64,000 bases of DNA from NCBI GenBank assembly GCA_012517355.1, contig JAAYVD010000134.1:167734-231733 (forward strand), written 5' to 3'. The position numbers and the translations under genes are program-made. Position 1 is the stretch's first letter; every line of letters begins with the position of its first letter. This stretch comes from Candidatus Rifleibacteriota bacterium. Its GTDB lineage: Bacteria; Muiribacteriota; Ozemobacteria; Ozemobacterales; Ozemobacteraceae. Below are positions 1 to 7,565 of this stretch, piece by piece. The notes beneath the pieces are model-generated. The model saw nothing but the letters and a program-made list of their open reading frames with translations. It was not told the DNA's origin and ran no database searches.

Positions 1-1028
1 AGCGCATTACGCTCGTGGGCCTCGACCTCGCTGCCGCTGACGAACAGGCGGTAGAGATCGGCCACCGGCCGCACCTTGGTGTTGAAGTTGGCGCCGAGGA
101 TGACCCCGATGTTCTGGAAATTCGCCCCACCGCCCGAAACGATGATCTCGTGGATGCTGAACTCCCGGAACCGGGTCAGGTAGCTCTCGATCGCGCTGAA
201 GATCTCGCGCGTCAGCACCGAGAAGACGTTCTTGATGACCGTGAAGTTGTACAGCCCCTCCTGCTCGGGGGAGGACTCGGGGAGGAAGAAGATCTCGTTG
301 CGCTTGAACTGGTCGGCCTCGGACTCGGGCACGTGGAAGTGCTTGCTGATCTGCTTGGTGAAGTCGTAGCCACCGATCGGGCGGTTGAGGAAGGTGCGGA
401 TCTGGCCGTCCCGGAACACCCCGATCGAGGTGGTTTCGTTCCCGAGGTGGACCAGGACGACGTTCTTGCCCTTGCATTCCTCGGAAACCAGGTAGCCCTC
501 CACCAGGTTGGCCACGTTGAAGAAGTTGGTATCCATCGCCTGGGGATTGACGCCGGCCTTCTGCAACAGCCCCCCCAGCTCGATCACGTTGTTCTTCAGC
601 ACCGCCACCGCGACGATGATCTCCTCTTCCTCCCAGGGGCCGACAACCGTGTGCTCGATGTACCAGTTCTCGATGGGCAGCGGCATGATCGGCCCGAAAT
701 CCTCGCGGATGGCTTCTTCCGTCTCCTTCTTCGAATAGCGGGGCGGGGACACCATCAGGTTGGTCAGGGCGCCGTGGTCGGGCAGCAGGACGAGGGCGTT
801 CTCGTAGTCGACCTTCCCTTCGGTGATCAGGGACCGGAAGGCCTTGCTGACCGGCACGGGGTCCATGATCGGGAACTCGATGAAGGTCGAGGCGACGAAT
901 TCCCGGGGGGACTCGACGGCCAGGCATTTGCTGAGGCGGATCTCGCCGGGGGCGGCCGATTCCAGACGCAGCAGGCGCATCTCGAAGGTGCCGAGATCCA
1001 GAAGGAGGTTGAACCCTGATCTGCTCAT
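1..1028 (-). CDS. pilM: Type IV pilus assembly protein PilM-like (3' end cut by window edge)
   Basis: Reading the minus strand from an ATG at 1028 gives MSRSGFNLLLDLGTFEMRLL and stays open to the window edge, at least 342 residues. PilM is an actin-like ATPase that sits on the cytoplasmic face of the type IV pilus inner-membrane platform and binds PilN. The N-terminal LLDLGTFEMRLL resembles the first phosphate loop of the FtsA/PilM fold. Later segments VVLVHLGNETTSIGVFRDGQ and EIIVSGGGANFQNIGVIL match the second phosphate loop and the adenosine-binding loop. The start lies 13 bases after the pilB stop, so the two are one operon, and pilN, pilO and pilQ are expected just outside the window. 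The assignment to PilM rather than another FtsA-like protein rests on the fold motifs and on pilB next door. Confidence 0.85.
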   Translation of the reverse strand, partial: MSRSGFNLLLDLGTFEMRLLRLESAAPGEIRLSKCLAVESPREFVASTFIEFPIMDPVPVSKAFRSLITEGKVDYENALVLLPDHGALTNLMVSPPRYSKKETEEAIREDFGPIMPLPIENWYIEHTVVGPWEEEEIIVAVAVLKNNVIELGGLLQKAGVNPQAMDTNFFNVANLVEGYLVSEECKGKNVVLVHLGNETTSIGVFRDGQIRTFLNRPIGGYDFTKQISKHFHVPESEADQFKRNEIFFLPESSPEQEGLYNFTVIKNVFSVLTREIFSAIESYLTRFREFSIHEIIVSGGGANFQNIGVILGANFNTKVRPVADLYRLFVSGSEVEAHERNA

Positions 1029-1041
1029 GACGGCCATCGCC

Positions 1042-2817
1042 TCAACCCATGTTGACCATGATGAATTCCTCGATGGGGACCTCGCCCTCGAGCACCTTCT
1101 GCAGGCAGGCTTCCTGGATGGTGGGGACCTTCTGTTCGCGCAGGTGTTTCAGCAGGCCGACGGCTGACTGCCGCTGGCTGATGAGTTCTTTCAGGCCCTG
1201 GTTCACCTCGATGACCTCGAACAGCCCGGTGCGGTCGCGGAACCCGCTGTTGTTGCAGGACTTGCAGCCCGCCCCCTTGTAGAATGCGTGGTTCTTGTAG
1301 GTCTCGAAATCGAGGCCCAGCGTGGCCAGGATGTAGGGGGTCGTCTCGACCTTCGTCTTGCACGAGGGGCAGATCTTGCGCACCAGGCGCTGGCCGACCA
1401 GCACGCTCAGGGCGCTGGCGAACAGGTAGGGGTCGACGCCGATGTTCTCGAGGCGGCTGACCGTCTCGATGGCGCTGTTGGCGTGGATCGTGGAGAAGAC
1501 CATGTGGCCGGTGAGGGCCGCCTTGACCGTGATCTCGGCCGTTTCGAAGTCGCGGATTTCGCCGACGAGGATGACGTCGGGGTCGAGGCGCAGGATCGAG
1601 CGCAGGCCCTTGGCGAAGGTCAGCGACCGGTTGGGGTCGACCTTGTTCTCGAACACCTGCATCTGGTGGACGCCGGGAATCTTGAATTCGACGGGGTCCT
1701 CGATGGTGATGACCTTGACCTGGCGGTTGTTGATCAGCGAGATGGCCGAGTACAGGGTCGTGGTCTTGCCGGACCCGGTGGGGCCGGCGATCAGGCAGAG
1801 GCCCCAGGGGCGACCGATGTTGTATTCGAACAGCTTCAGCTCGGTCTCGTGGAACCCGAGGGTCTTCAGTTCGAGGTTGACGCGGCCCGAATCGAGGACG
1901 CGGATCGTGCAGTTCTGCCCGTAGATCGAGGGCAGGATGGCGACGCGGAACTCGATCTGCTGGTTCTTCACCCGCAGCTTGAAGCTGCCGTCCTGGGGCA
2001 TGTACCGCTCGGTGATGTCGAGGTTCGACATGATCTTGACGCGGGAGATGAGGGCCAGGTGGGCCGCCTTCTCGATCGGCATGATGTCGTACAGGATGCC
2101 GTCGATGCGGTACCGGACCTGGATGTAGTTCTCGAACGCCTCGAGGTGGATGTCGGAGGCGCGCATCTTCACGGCGTCGAGGATGACCTTGTTGACCAGG
2201 GTGACGATGGCCGTCTGGTCGGACTCGCGCTTCAGCTCTTCGAGGTTGACCTCGGACATGACGGAACTGGGTCCGAAGTAGGTGGTGTTGGCCGCGGCCT
2301 CGTCCTTGGTGAACTCGAGCTTGACGTCGCGCAGCAGTTCGTCGACGGGCACGTTCTCGAGCACGTTCTGGGGCCGGTAGAGGACGTCGTTGATGATGTG
2401 GATGATCTGCGATTTCATCGCCAGCACCCACTTGATGAACATGTACCCGGTCGCCAGCTTGATGCTGTCGAACATCTTGGTGTTCGTCGGGTCGAAGACG
2501 GCGATGGTCAGGGACTTGGGCTCCTTGCGCAGGGGGATGAAATGGTAGGTCTTGATCAGGTTCTCGGGCACCTGCCGGATCAGTTCCCGGCTCATCTCCA
2601 CGGTGTCGAGGTTGACGAACTCGATGCCATGCTGGGTGGACAGGGCTCGGAACAGAGTCTCCTCGGTCAGGGCCTTGGCCTCGATCAGCAGTTCCCCGAC
2701 CTTCTTGCGGACCGATCCCTGCTTTTTCAGGGCGGCCTCGAGCTGGGCCTGCGTGCAGGCCTTCATTTCGACGAGAATCTCGCCGATCCGTTTTCGTTTC
2801 AGGAAATCTTGCGCCAT
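1042..2817 (-). CDS. pilB: Type IV pilus extension ATPase PilB / GspE family
   Basis: 591 residues, normal length for PilB. It hydrolyses ATP at the base of the pilus to drive assembly. Two N-terminal MshEN-like segments (about residues 10-150: RIGEILVEMKACTQAQLEAA and VGELLIEAKALTEETL) precede the GspE core. The core has Walker A GPTGSGKTTT, Asp box TIEDPVEF, Walker B DPDVILVGEIRD and His box STIHANSA. The tetracysteine zinc motif that marks PilB/GspE is present as CPSC and CKSC. It is followed 13 bases later by pilM and preceded by the prepilin block on the same strand. MshEN domains in some homologues bind cyclic di-GMP; whether this one does cannot be told from the sequence. Confidence 0.95.
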   Translation of the reverse strand: MAQDFLKRKRIGEILVEMKACTQAQLEAALKKQGSVRKKVGELLIEAKALTEETLFRALSTQHGIEFVNLDTVEMSRELIRQVPENLIKTYHFIPLRKEPKSLTIAVFDPTNTKMFDSIKLATGYMFIKWVLAMKSQIIHIINDVLYRPQNVLENVPVDELLRDVKLEFTKDEAAANTTYFGPSSVMSEVNLEELKRESDQTAIVTLVNKVILDAVKMRASDIHLEAFENYIQVRYRIDGILYDIMPIEKAAHLALISRVKIMSNLDITERYMPQDGSFKLRVKNQQIEFRVAILPSIYGQNCTIRVLDSGRVNLELKTLGFHETELKLFEYNIGRPWGLCLIAGPTGSGKTTTLYSAISLINNRQVKVITIEDPVEFKIPGVHQMQVFENKVDPNRSLTFAKGLRSILRLDPDVILVGEIRDFETAEITVKAALTGHMVFSTIHANSAIETVSRLENIGVDPYLFASALSVLVGQRLVRKICPSCKTKVETTPYILATLGLDFETYKNHAFYKGAGCKSCNNSGFRDRTGLFEVIEVNQGLKELISQRQSAVGLLKHLREQKVPTIQEACLQKVLEGEVPIEEFIMVNMG

Positions 2818-2994
2818 AGGCTGAAGCTGGTCCTTCCTAGAGGATATCGGCAGGGGCGAAGACTTTTCTTACCCGGTTAATATACCCCAAGATGGGAGAA
2901 AGGGAAGAGGACGACCGGGCGAAAGGCGGGAAGCCTTTCATCCCGGCACGGCGGGCGCCGGGAAACGCCCGCCCCACGCCACCGCTGGGAGCGT

Positions 2995-3636
2995 TCAAAA
3001 ACTGACACCGGATTTGTCGATGACCTGGACATCGACGAAATCGAGGGCCTTCCCCAGCGCTGGGGGACTGCTGTAGGTGAGGGGGTTCTTGTTCCCGAAA
3101 TTGTACAGGAGGGTGTCCGTCCCGACTCCGTCGAACCTCCCGGCCCCCGAGGTGGGGTCCTCGTCGATGAAGGCCAGTTCCTTGTCGATGTTGAACAGGT
3201 CGTTGGCCGGGTCATCGTCGAAGAAGTAGGCGGACGGCTTGATGCCGGTCCAGAACAACTGTTCACCGGTCTGGACGTCTTCCAGGCGCGGCAACTGGGG
3301 CAGATACTTGAGATTCCCCCGCCGCTTGGGCTCCCCCGACAGGATCTGGAAGGGACCGGCCGACAGTTCGCAGTCAGCGCTCGTGGTGGCGTTGGTGATC
3401 AGGTAGATGCCGGCGCCGGTGGTCACCGAGACCCGGAAGGGCCCACGGCCCTGGTCGCCCTTGAACTCGTCGAGGACCTTGCGGAAATTGGCGACGTTCT
3501 GCTTCAACACCGACCGGCGGGCATCGGTGGCGTAGTCGAGGTAGTAGGGCACCCCCAGGCCGGCCAGGATGGCCAGAATGGCCACCACCACGATCAGTTC
3601 GATGAGGGTGAAACCGGTTCTGCGCGGGAATGGCAT
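2995..3636 (-). CDS. Prepilin-type N-terminal cleavage/methylation domain protein 1
   Basis: 213 residues. The start MPFPRRTGFTLIELIVVVAI gives a short basic leader, then the type IV prepilin motif G^FTLIEL, with Glu5 of the mature protein present, and a hydrophobic helix of about 20 residues. Prepilin peptidase (PilD) should cut after the Gly. The C-terminal part has no family I recognise; it is rich in Asp and aromatic residues, as in minor pseudopilins. The ORF is open for another 41 codons upstream, but the ATG at 3636 is the one that leaves a proper leader. It is the last of three consecutive prepilin genes and lies 14 bases after the second, upstream of pilB on the same strand. It could be a minor pilin or a type II secretion pseudopilin; the sequence does not separate these. 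Confidence 0.85.
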   Translation of the reverse strand: MPFPRRTGFTLIELIVVVAILAILAGLGVPYYLDYATDARRSVLKQNVANFRKVLDEFKGDQGRGPFRVSVTTGAGIYLITNATTSADCELSAGPFQILSGEPKRRGNLKYLPQLPRLEDVQTGEQLFWTGIKPSAYFFDDDPANDLFNIDKELAFIDEDPTSGAGRFDGVGTDTLLYNFGNKNPLTYSSPPALGKALDFVDVQVIDKSGVSF

Positions 3637-3649
3637 GCGTGTTCTCCCT

Positions 3650-4249
3650 TTACCAATCTCGGTAGTAGGTGCCGTCGAGGGCCTGGACGAAGCCCCGCAT
3701 GGTGGCCGTCGCCGGGGGGACGGACACGTCGAACACCCCGCTGGCGATGGTCTGCACATTCGCGGGATCGATCAGCCCCAGGGTGTAGGTGCTCGTGGTG
3801 GTGACGGGGGTGGCGGAAGCATAGTGCTGGGTCCAGATCGGGGCCTGGATGAAGGGGTTGTTGGGAATGAACTTCAGGTAGGCCCGGGGGTTGAAGGTGC
3901 CCATGTAGTTGCCCGCGGCATCGTAGACCGTGTAGGGAGTGGTCGTGGTCAGGGAGCCGATGCTGGGAGGATAGAAGAAGCAGTCGGGGATGGCCAGCAG
4001 CGTGGCCCGGACATTGCCCACCCCGGCCGCCCGCAGGTCGCGCTCGATCGCCTTTTCACAGTCGTCGTGCCAGTTCTGGATGGAGCGCCGCAGCAGCCGC
4101 AGGTTGTTCTGCAGGTCGGTCTCGAGCAGGCGCACCGTCACGATTTCGGCCGTGGGAACGAGGGACATCGACAGGATGGCCAGGATGGAGACGACGACCA
4201 GCAGTTCGATGAGGGTCAAGCCGCGCCGGTCGGGGTGCCTTGCGTGCAT
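3650..4249 (-). CDS. Prepilin-type N-terminal cleavage/methylation domain protein 2
   Basis: 199 residues from the ATG at 4249. The leader MHARHPDRRG is followed by LTLIELLVVVSILAILSM, a canonical type III prepilin signal with cleavage after Gly and Glu at mature position 5. A conserved amphipathic stretch follows (LETDLQNNLRLLRRSIQNWH), then a globular part with many Thr, Tyr and Pro residues and no motif I can name. A GTG nine bases further upstream could also serve as start. The gene begins five bases after the stop of the third prepilin, so translation is probably coupled. It is likely a minor pilin acting in the same fibre or in priming assembly. Confidence 0.85.
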   Translation of the reverse strand: MHARHPDRRGLTLIELLVVVSILAILSMSLVPTAEIVTVRLLETDLQNNLRLLRRSIQNWHDDCEKAIERDLRAAGVGNVRATLLAIPDCFFYPPSIGSLTTTTPYTVYDAAGNYMGTFNPRAYLKFIPNNPFIQAPIWTQHYASATPVTTTSTYTLGLIDPANVQTIASGVFDVSVPPATATMRGFVQALDGTYYRDW

Positions 4250-4254
4250 CGCGT

Positions 4255-4950
4255 TCACCACTCGTCGGTGCTGCTGCCATCGATGGCCAGGCCTGCCCCG
4301 ACCGACCAGACGTTCTTGACCCCGGTGGCGGTGGTCGGCCAGGCGGTCTCGCGGTAGGTCTTGTTGGGGCCGGCGGTGTCGGTGGCTGAACCGAACTCGA
4401 AACGGGCGTTCGCCGCCCACCCGGCGAAGGGATGCGGGGGAATGTGCCGGATGAACCGGCGATTGATGCTGACCGACACTCCTTTGGCAGGATCGGAGGA
4501 GAGGTCGTCGGGGTCGGTGGCCACCGTGAATGAAGCCCCGGGGGCATGGAGGGGATACACGAAGCTCGCCGGCGAGAGGGGAAAGAGCAAACCCAATTCG
4601 GTGGCCGAAGCCAGGGCCTGCTTGAAGGCCTTGTTCCGGGTATTGTTGTTGCTGTTGGCGGCTTCGATCTTGTCCCACATCTGTCGGGAGACGTACGACT
4701 TGTAGGAGTCGCGGGCGGCGTCGAGCTCGCTGAGGATTTCGCGAAGGCGGTTTTCACGATCGCGCTGCTGCATCAGGCGGAAGGAGGGGAAGATCAGCGC
4801 CGCCATCAAGGCGAGGATGGTCGTCACCACCATCAGCTCGATGATCGTCACACCCCGCCGGTGGAGAATGGGCGATGGGCCTGAAGAGAACGAAGGAACC
4901 GGAGGAGCAGGAGAAAGGGAGAAAAGGGGGAAGGGGCGAGCGGAAGTCAT
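4255..4950 (-). CDS. Prepilin-type N-terminal cleavage/methylation domain protein 3 with long leader
   Basis: 231 residues. The prepilin motif RRG^VTIIELMVVTTILALM begins only around residue 32, so the predicted leader is about 33 residues, much longer than the usual 6-10. The leader is Pro/Ser/Phe-rich (MTSARPFPLFSLSPAP). It is encoded by a purine-rich block that also occurs, near-identical, at 5040-5087. The mature part has the usual hydrophobic helix then a charged helix (RDRENRLREILSELDAARDS). Either the long leader is real, or translation starts later at an unrecognised codon. The start overlaps the stop of a 46-codon ORF by ATGA, which suggests translational coupling. Function as a minor pilin or pseudopilin is inferred from the motif and neighbours. 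Confidence 0.8.
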   Translation of the reverse strand: MTSARPFPLFSLSPAPPVPSFSSGPSPILHRRGVTIIELMVVTTILALMAALIFPSFRLMQQRDRENRLREILSELDAARDSYKSYVSRQMWDKIEAANSNNNTRNKAFKQALASATELGLLFPLSPASFVYPLHAPGASFTVATDPDDLSSDPAKGVSVSINRRFIRHIPPHPFAGWAANARFEFGSATDTAGPNKTYRETAWPTTATGVKNVWSVGAGLAIDGSSTDEW

Positions 4951-5087
4951 GATCGGGCCACCTCCCCGCGGCGAGCATCAATGGTGCTGAACGAGGAAGA
5001 AGGAATGGGGAGAGGAAGGAGAAAAAACAAAGAAACCGAAGGAGCAGGAGAAAGGGAGAAAAGGGGGAAGGGGCGAGCGGAAGTCAT
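4889..5087. repeat. Direct repeat of the prepilin 3 start region (offset 137 bases)
   Basis: Two copies of a purine-rich block lie 137 bases apart: 4903-4950 and 5040-5087 are identical over 48 bases, and about 14 further bases on the 5' side match with a few differences. Each copy ends in the ATG of a reading frame on the minus strand. The same purine-rich theme recurs imperfectly near 2889-2910 and, in the opposite orientation, near 5657-5700. Confidence 0.85.
4947..5087 (-). CDS. Possible 46-residue leader peptide created by a duplication
   Basis: This short frame begins MTSARPFPLFSLSPAP, the same 16 residues that start prepilin 3, then diverges and ends with VARS and a stop. Its ATG overlaps the stop of the GxxExxY gene (ATGA), and its own TGA overlaps the ATG of prepilin 3 (ATGA). 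The DNA shows a duplication: 5040-5087 is identical to 4903-4950, and similarity extends a further 14 or so bases. It may be a translated coupling peptide or simply a remnant of the duplicated 5' end of the prepilin gene. No function is claimed. Confidence 0.4.
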   Translation of the reverse strand: MTSARPFPLFSLSPAPSVSLFFLLPLPIPSSSFSTIDARRGEVARS

Positions 5088-5464
5088 TTCCGGTCGACCT
5101 CGACTCTTCGCACGTCGATCTTCATGCCGGAGAAATTCACCAGAAGGCCTACCTGCAGATTGGCGGCCTTGAGATAGGAACGGACCTGTGCGTAGAACCT
5201 TCCGGCAAGATCTTCCACCGTCTTCAATTCGACCACGACCTCGTTTCCCACGACCAGATCCAAACGGTGCAACCCGACCTGCACTCCTTGATAGAAAACC
5301 TTGATCTCCCTTTCCGTTTCGAACGGGATTCCCTGCTTCCCCAGTTCGATGCGCAGGGCCTGATGGTAAATGGTTTCCAGGAACCCCGGCCCCAGTTCCC
5401 TGTGAACAGCAATGCAGGCATGAATGATCCGGTCGGTCAACCCGATCGCCCGCCCAGCCTCCAT
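5084..5464 (-). CDS. GxxExxY family protein (PDDEXK-like)
   Basis: 126 residues, the typical length of this family. The name-giving motif is visible as GFLETIY within ELGPGFLETIYHQALRIEL. Further family features are the strand LDLVVGNEVVVELKTVE, which holds the D...ExK-like core of a PD-(D/E)XK fold, and the C-terminal VGLLVNFSGMKIDVRRVE. The family is widespread and uncharacterised; a nuclease-type fold is known, an activity is not. Its stop overlaps the ATG of the small leader frame that precedes prepilin 3. GxxExxY genes often sit as isolated insertions between unrelated operons, and the duplicated flank here fits an insertion or rearrangement at this spot. It is probably unrelated to pilus assembly. 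Confidence 0.9.
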   Translation of the reverse strand: MEAGRAIGLTDRIIHACIAVHRELGPGFLETIYHQALRIELGKQGIPFETEREIKVFYQGVQVGLHRLDLVVGNEVVVELKTVEDLAGRFYAQVRSYLKAANLQVGLLVNFSGMKIDVRRVEVDRK

Positions 5465-5795
5465 TCAAGCCCTTTGCCCCTTTCGGTTCATCTTTCTGTT
5501 CAATGGCCGACCGATTTCGTGATTCCGACGGGTTCTCAGCGCAAATCGCCTCTACCCCATCTTCTTCTTTTCTCCTTCATCCTGCGTTTCGGTTTCGGCG
5601 TTTTCCATTCCGATTCCTCACGCCTCAAAATAGTCTGGGAGTCTGATGGATGTCCGGCGTGGCTCGCCCCTTCCCCATCTTCTCCCTTTCTCCTTTTCCT
5701 TCGGTTCTCCTCCGGTTCTCCTCCGGTTCTCCTCCGGTTCTCCTCCGGTTCCCCTCCGGTTCCCCTCCGGTTCGCCTTACATGCGAACCGTTCCC
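5465..5795. other. Low-complexity intergenic stretch between GxxExxY gene and ctp
   Basis: No convincing gene lies here. The stretch is pyrimidine-rich on the plus strand and contains two blocks (near 5553-5600 and 5657-5700) that resemble the reverse complement of the purine-rich repeat at 4903-4950. It ends in an 11-base tandem array listed separately. Confidence 0.6.
5700..5776. repeat. Seven-unit 11-base tandem repeat
   Basis: Seven consecutive copies of an 11-base unit with consensus tccggttctcc run from 5700 to 5776. The first unit has one change and the last three vary at the eighth to ninth position (tccggttcccc, tccggttcgcc). The array lies about 20 bases downstream of the ctp stop (ctp is on the minus strand). 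An 11-base period is close to the DNA helical repeat, and a unit not divisible by three argues against a coding role. Confidence 0.9.
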
Positions 5796-7217
5796 CTACT
5801 CCTTCTTCAGGAGGGGCAGGAACAGGTCGGCCGATTTCAGGATGTCGACGGCGCGCAGCAGCTGGGAATCGTACTTGTTGATGACGTATTCCTGCAGGCT
5901 CCCCTTGGTGAAGCTGTCGGGCGGTTCGATCAGTCCGCTCGGCACGTAGGTGTCGCTGGCCGGCGCCACGGCAGTGCCGCTGGCCGGGGTTTCGGCGGAG
6001 GGAGTGGCGGTGGCGGCGGGCGTCGGGGCCGCGAGAGCGGCGGACTTGGAGGCCTCGGCGGCCTTGGCCAGCTTCTCCTCCTCCTCGATCTGCTTGGCGA
6101 TCTCCTTGCGTTCCTCGTCGCTCACCTTGGGCAGATCGACCTCGATGTCGGGCTCGATCCCCTTCTTGTGGATGTTGACGCCAGAGGGGGTGTAGTAGAG
6201 GGCGGTGGTCAGGGCCAGGGCCGACCCGTCGTTGAGACTGATGACGGTCTGCACCGACCCCTTGCCGAAGCTCTTCTTCCCGAGCAGGATGCCGCGCTTG
6301 TTGTCCTTGATGGCGCCCGCCACGATCTCGGAGGCGGAGGCCGACCCCTCGTTGATCAGCACGATCAGTGGGATCAGCGGGTGGGACTGGAAGAACGAGC
6401 TGTAGGTGTTCTTCTCGCCGTCGCGGCCCTTGATCGAAACGATGTCGCCCTTGGGGATGAACTTGCGGCCGACCTCGACCGCCGCAGTCAGCAGGCCGCC
6501 GGGATTGTTGCGCAGATCGAGGATGATGGAGGTGACCTTCGCCTTTTCGAGGGCCAGCATGGCCTTCTCGAGGTCTTCGGCCGAGGTCTGGATGAACTGG
6601 GTCAACCGGATGTACCCGATGTTCGGCTTGACCACCCAGTATTTGACGCTCGGGATCTTGATGATCTCGCGGATCAGGCTGTAGTCCTTGGTTTCCTTCT
6701 CCCCCTCGCGCAGCACGGAGATGACCACCTTCGAACCCTCGGGCCCGCGCAGGAGCTTGACCGCGTCGTGCAGGGCGATATCGACCACGTCCTTGCCGTC
6801 GATCTTGATGATCATGTCGCCCGCCTTGATGCCGGCCCGGAAGGCCGGGGTATCCTCGATCGGGGAGATGACCGTCAGCATCCGGCCTTTCACCGTGATG
6901 ACGATGCCGAGTCCGCCGAACTCACCCTGGGTCTCGACCTGCATCTCCTTGAAGGACTTGGGCTCCATGAAGCGGGAGTACGGGTCGTCGAGCACTTTGA
7001 GCATGCCCTCGATGGCACCGTAGACCAGCTTGTTCTCCTCCAGGTTCTCGTCGACGTAGTCGGACTTGATGATTTCCATCACCTTCCGGATCAGGTCGAG
7101 CGACTTGAAATAGGTGATGTTGGTGCTGGTGGCCGACAGGGCCCCCGCCAGCATCACCACGAGCACGAAAGCCAGGAAGGGACGGAAGGAACGGGTCGAG
7201 GGAAGGAACCGCTTCAT
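5796..7217 (-). CDS. ctpA: C-terminal processing peptidase (S41 family, CtpA/Prc type)
   Basis: 473 residues from the ATG at 7217, preceded by AAGGAG at good spacing. The N-terminus has a basic start and one hydrophobic segment (FLAFVLVVMLAGALSA), either a signal peptide or an anchor to the outer face of the inner membrane. A PDZ domain follows (GGLGIVITVKGRMLTVISPI and GIKAGDMIIKIDGKDV). The S41 core shows LRNNPGGLL, then GSASASEIVAGA with the nucleophilic Ser, and GKKSFGKGSVQT with the general-base Lys, as known for CtpA. The C-terminal tail is Ala/Pro/Thr-rich. Such proteases trim or degrade periplasmic proteins, including cell-wall hydrolases, which suits its position beside ftsEX-envC. 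The frame is open further upstream but the ribosome-binding site decides the start. Confidence 0.93.
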   Translation of the reverse strand: MKRFLPSTRSFRPFLAFVLVVMLAGALSATSTNITYFKSLDLIRKVMEIIKSDYVDENLEENKLVYGAIEGMLKVLDDPYSRFMEPKSFKEMQVETQGEFGGLGIVITVKGRMLTVISPIEDTPAFRAGIKAGDMIIKIDGKDVVDIALHDAVKLLRGPEGSKVVISVLREGEKETKDYSLIREIIKIPSVKYWVVKPNIGYIRLTQFIQTSAEDLEKAMLALEKAKVTSIILDLRNNPGGLLTAAVEVGRKFIPKGDIVSIKGRDGEKNTYSSFFQSHPLIPLIVLINEGSASASEIVAGAIKDNKRGILLGKKSFGKGSVQTVISLNDGSALALTTALYYTPSGVNIHKKGIEPDIEVDLPKVSDEERKEIAKQIEEEEKLAKAAEASKSAALAAPTPAATATPSAETPASGTAVAPASDTYVPSGLIEPPDSFTKGSLQEYVINKYDSQLLRAVDILKSADLFLPLLKKE

Positions 7218-7565
7218 GAGACACTCCTTGGATCGATGGCCGACGGAACGCCCGGCGATGACATTCGCTGGACAGTGTAGCACAGACAATACCGAGGTGC
7301 CAGATCCGGGAAGAGTCAGGGAAGACAAGGGCACCCCGTGAAGGGGATCGGATTTCTAAGCCCCAGGTGAATGCCGATTCCCGCTGAGTTCGATCCGTCC
7401 TCATCCGCGACCATCCGCGGTTTCCCTCTGCCCGTCCGGTGCCTCACCCGTCGAGGTGGGGGCGAAAAAACCAGGCCCCTGTCACGTTCGCAGTTGGGGG
7501 TTGGTCATGCCGGGCTCATCTGGCCGGCGAGGGAAATCCCGCCGGGACATCACCGTGACGCCGGA
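7218..7565. other. Intergenic region upstream of ctp
   Basis: No gene is supported. It holds a candidate extended -10 element for ctp on the minus strand (7274-7282, TGC followed by TACACT). It also holds a short direct repeat of catccgcg at 7402-7419, part of a sequence type (catccgcggtttc) that I recognise as recurring between genes in many unrelated bacteria. Confidence 0.5.
7274..7282 (-). promoter_or_regulatory. Candidate extended -10 promoter element for ctp
   Basis: On the minus strand the sequence reads TGC TACACT, an extended -10 element, about 55 bases upstream of the ctp start. There is no good -35 hexamer at the normal distance. Confidence 0.35.

Noticed and set aside
1288..2880. 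Open frame of 530 codons on the plus strand
   Set aside because: Antisense shadow of pilB, which has all GspE motifs.
5700..5776. CRISPR-like repeat array
   Set aside because: Units are 11 bases with no spacers, so this is a simple tandem repeat.
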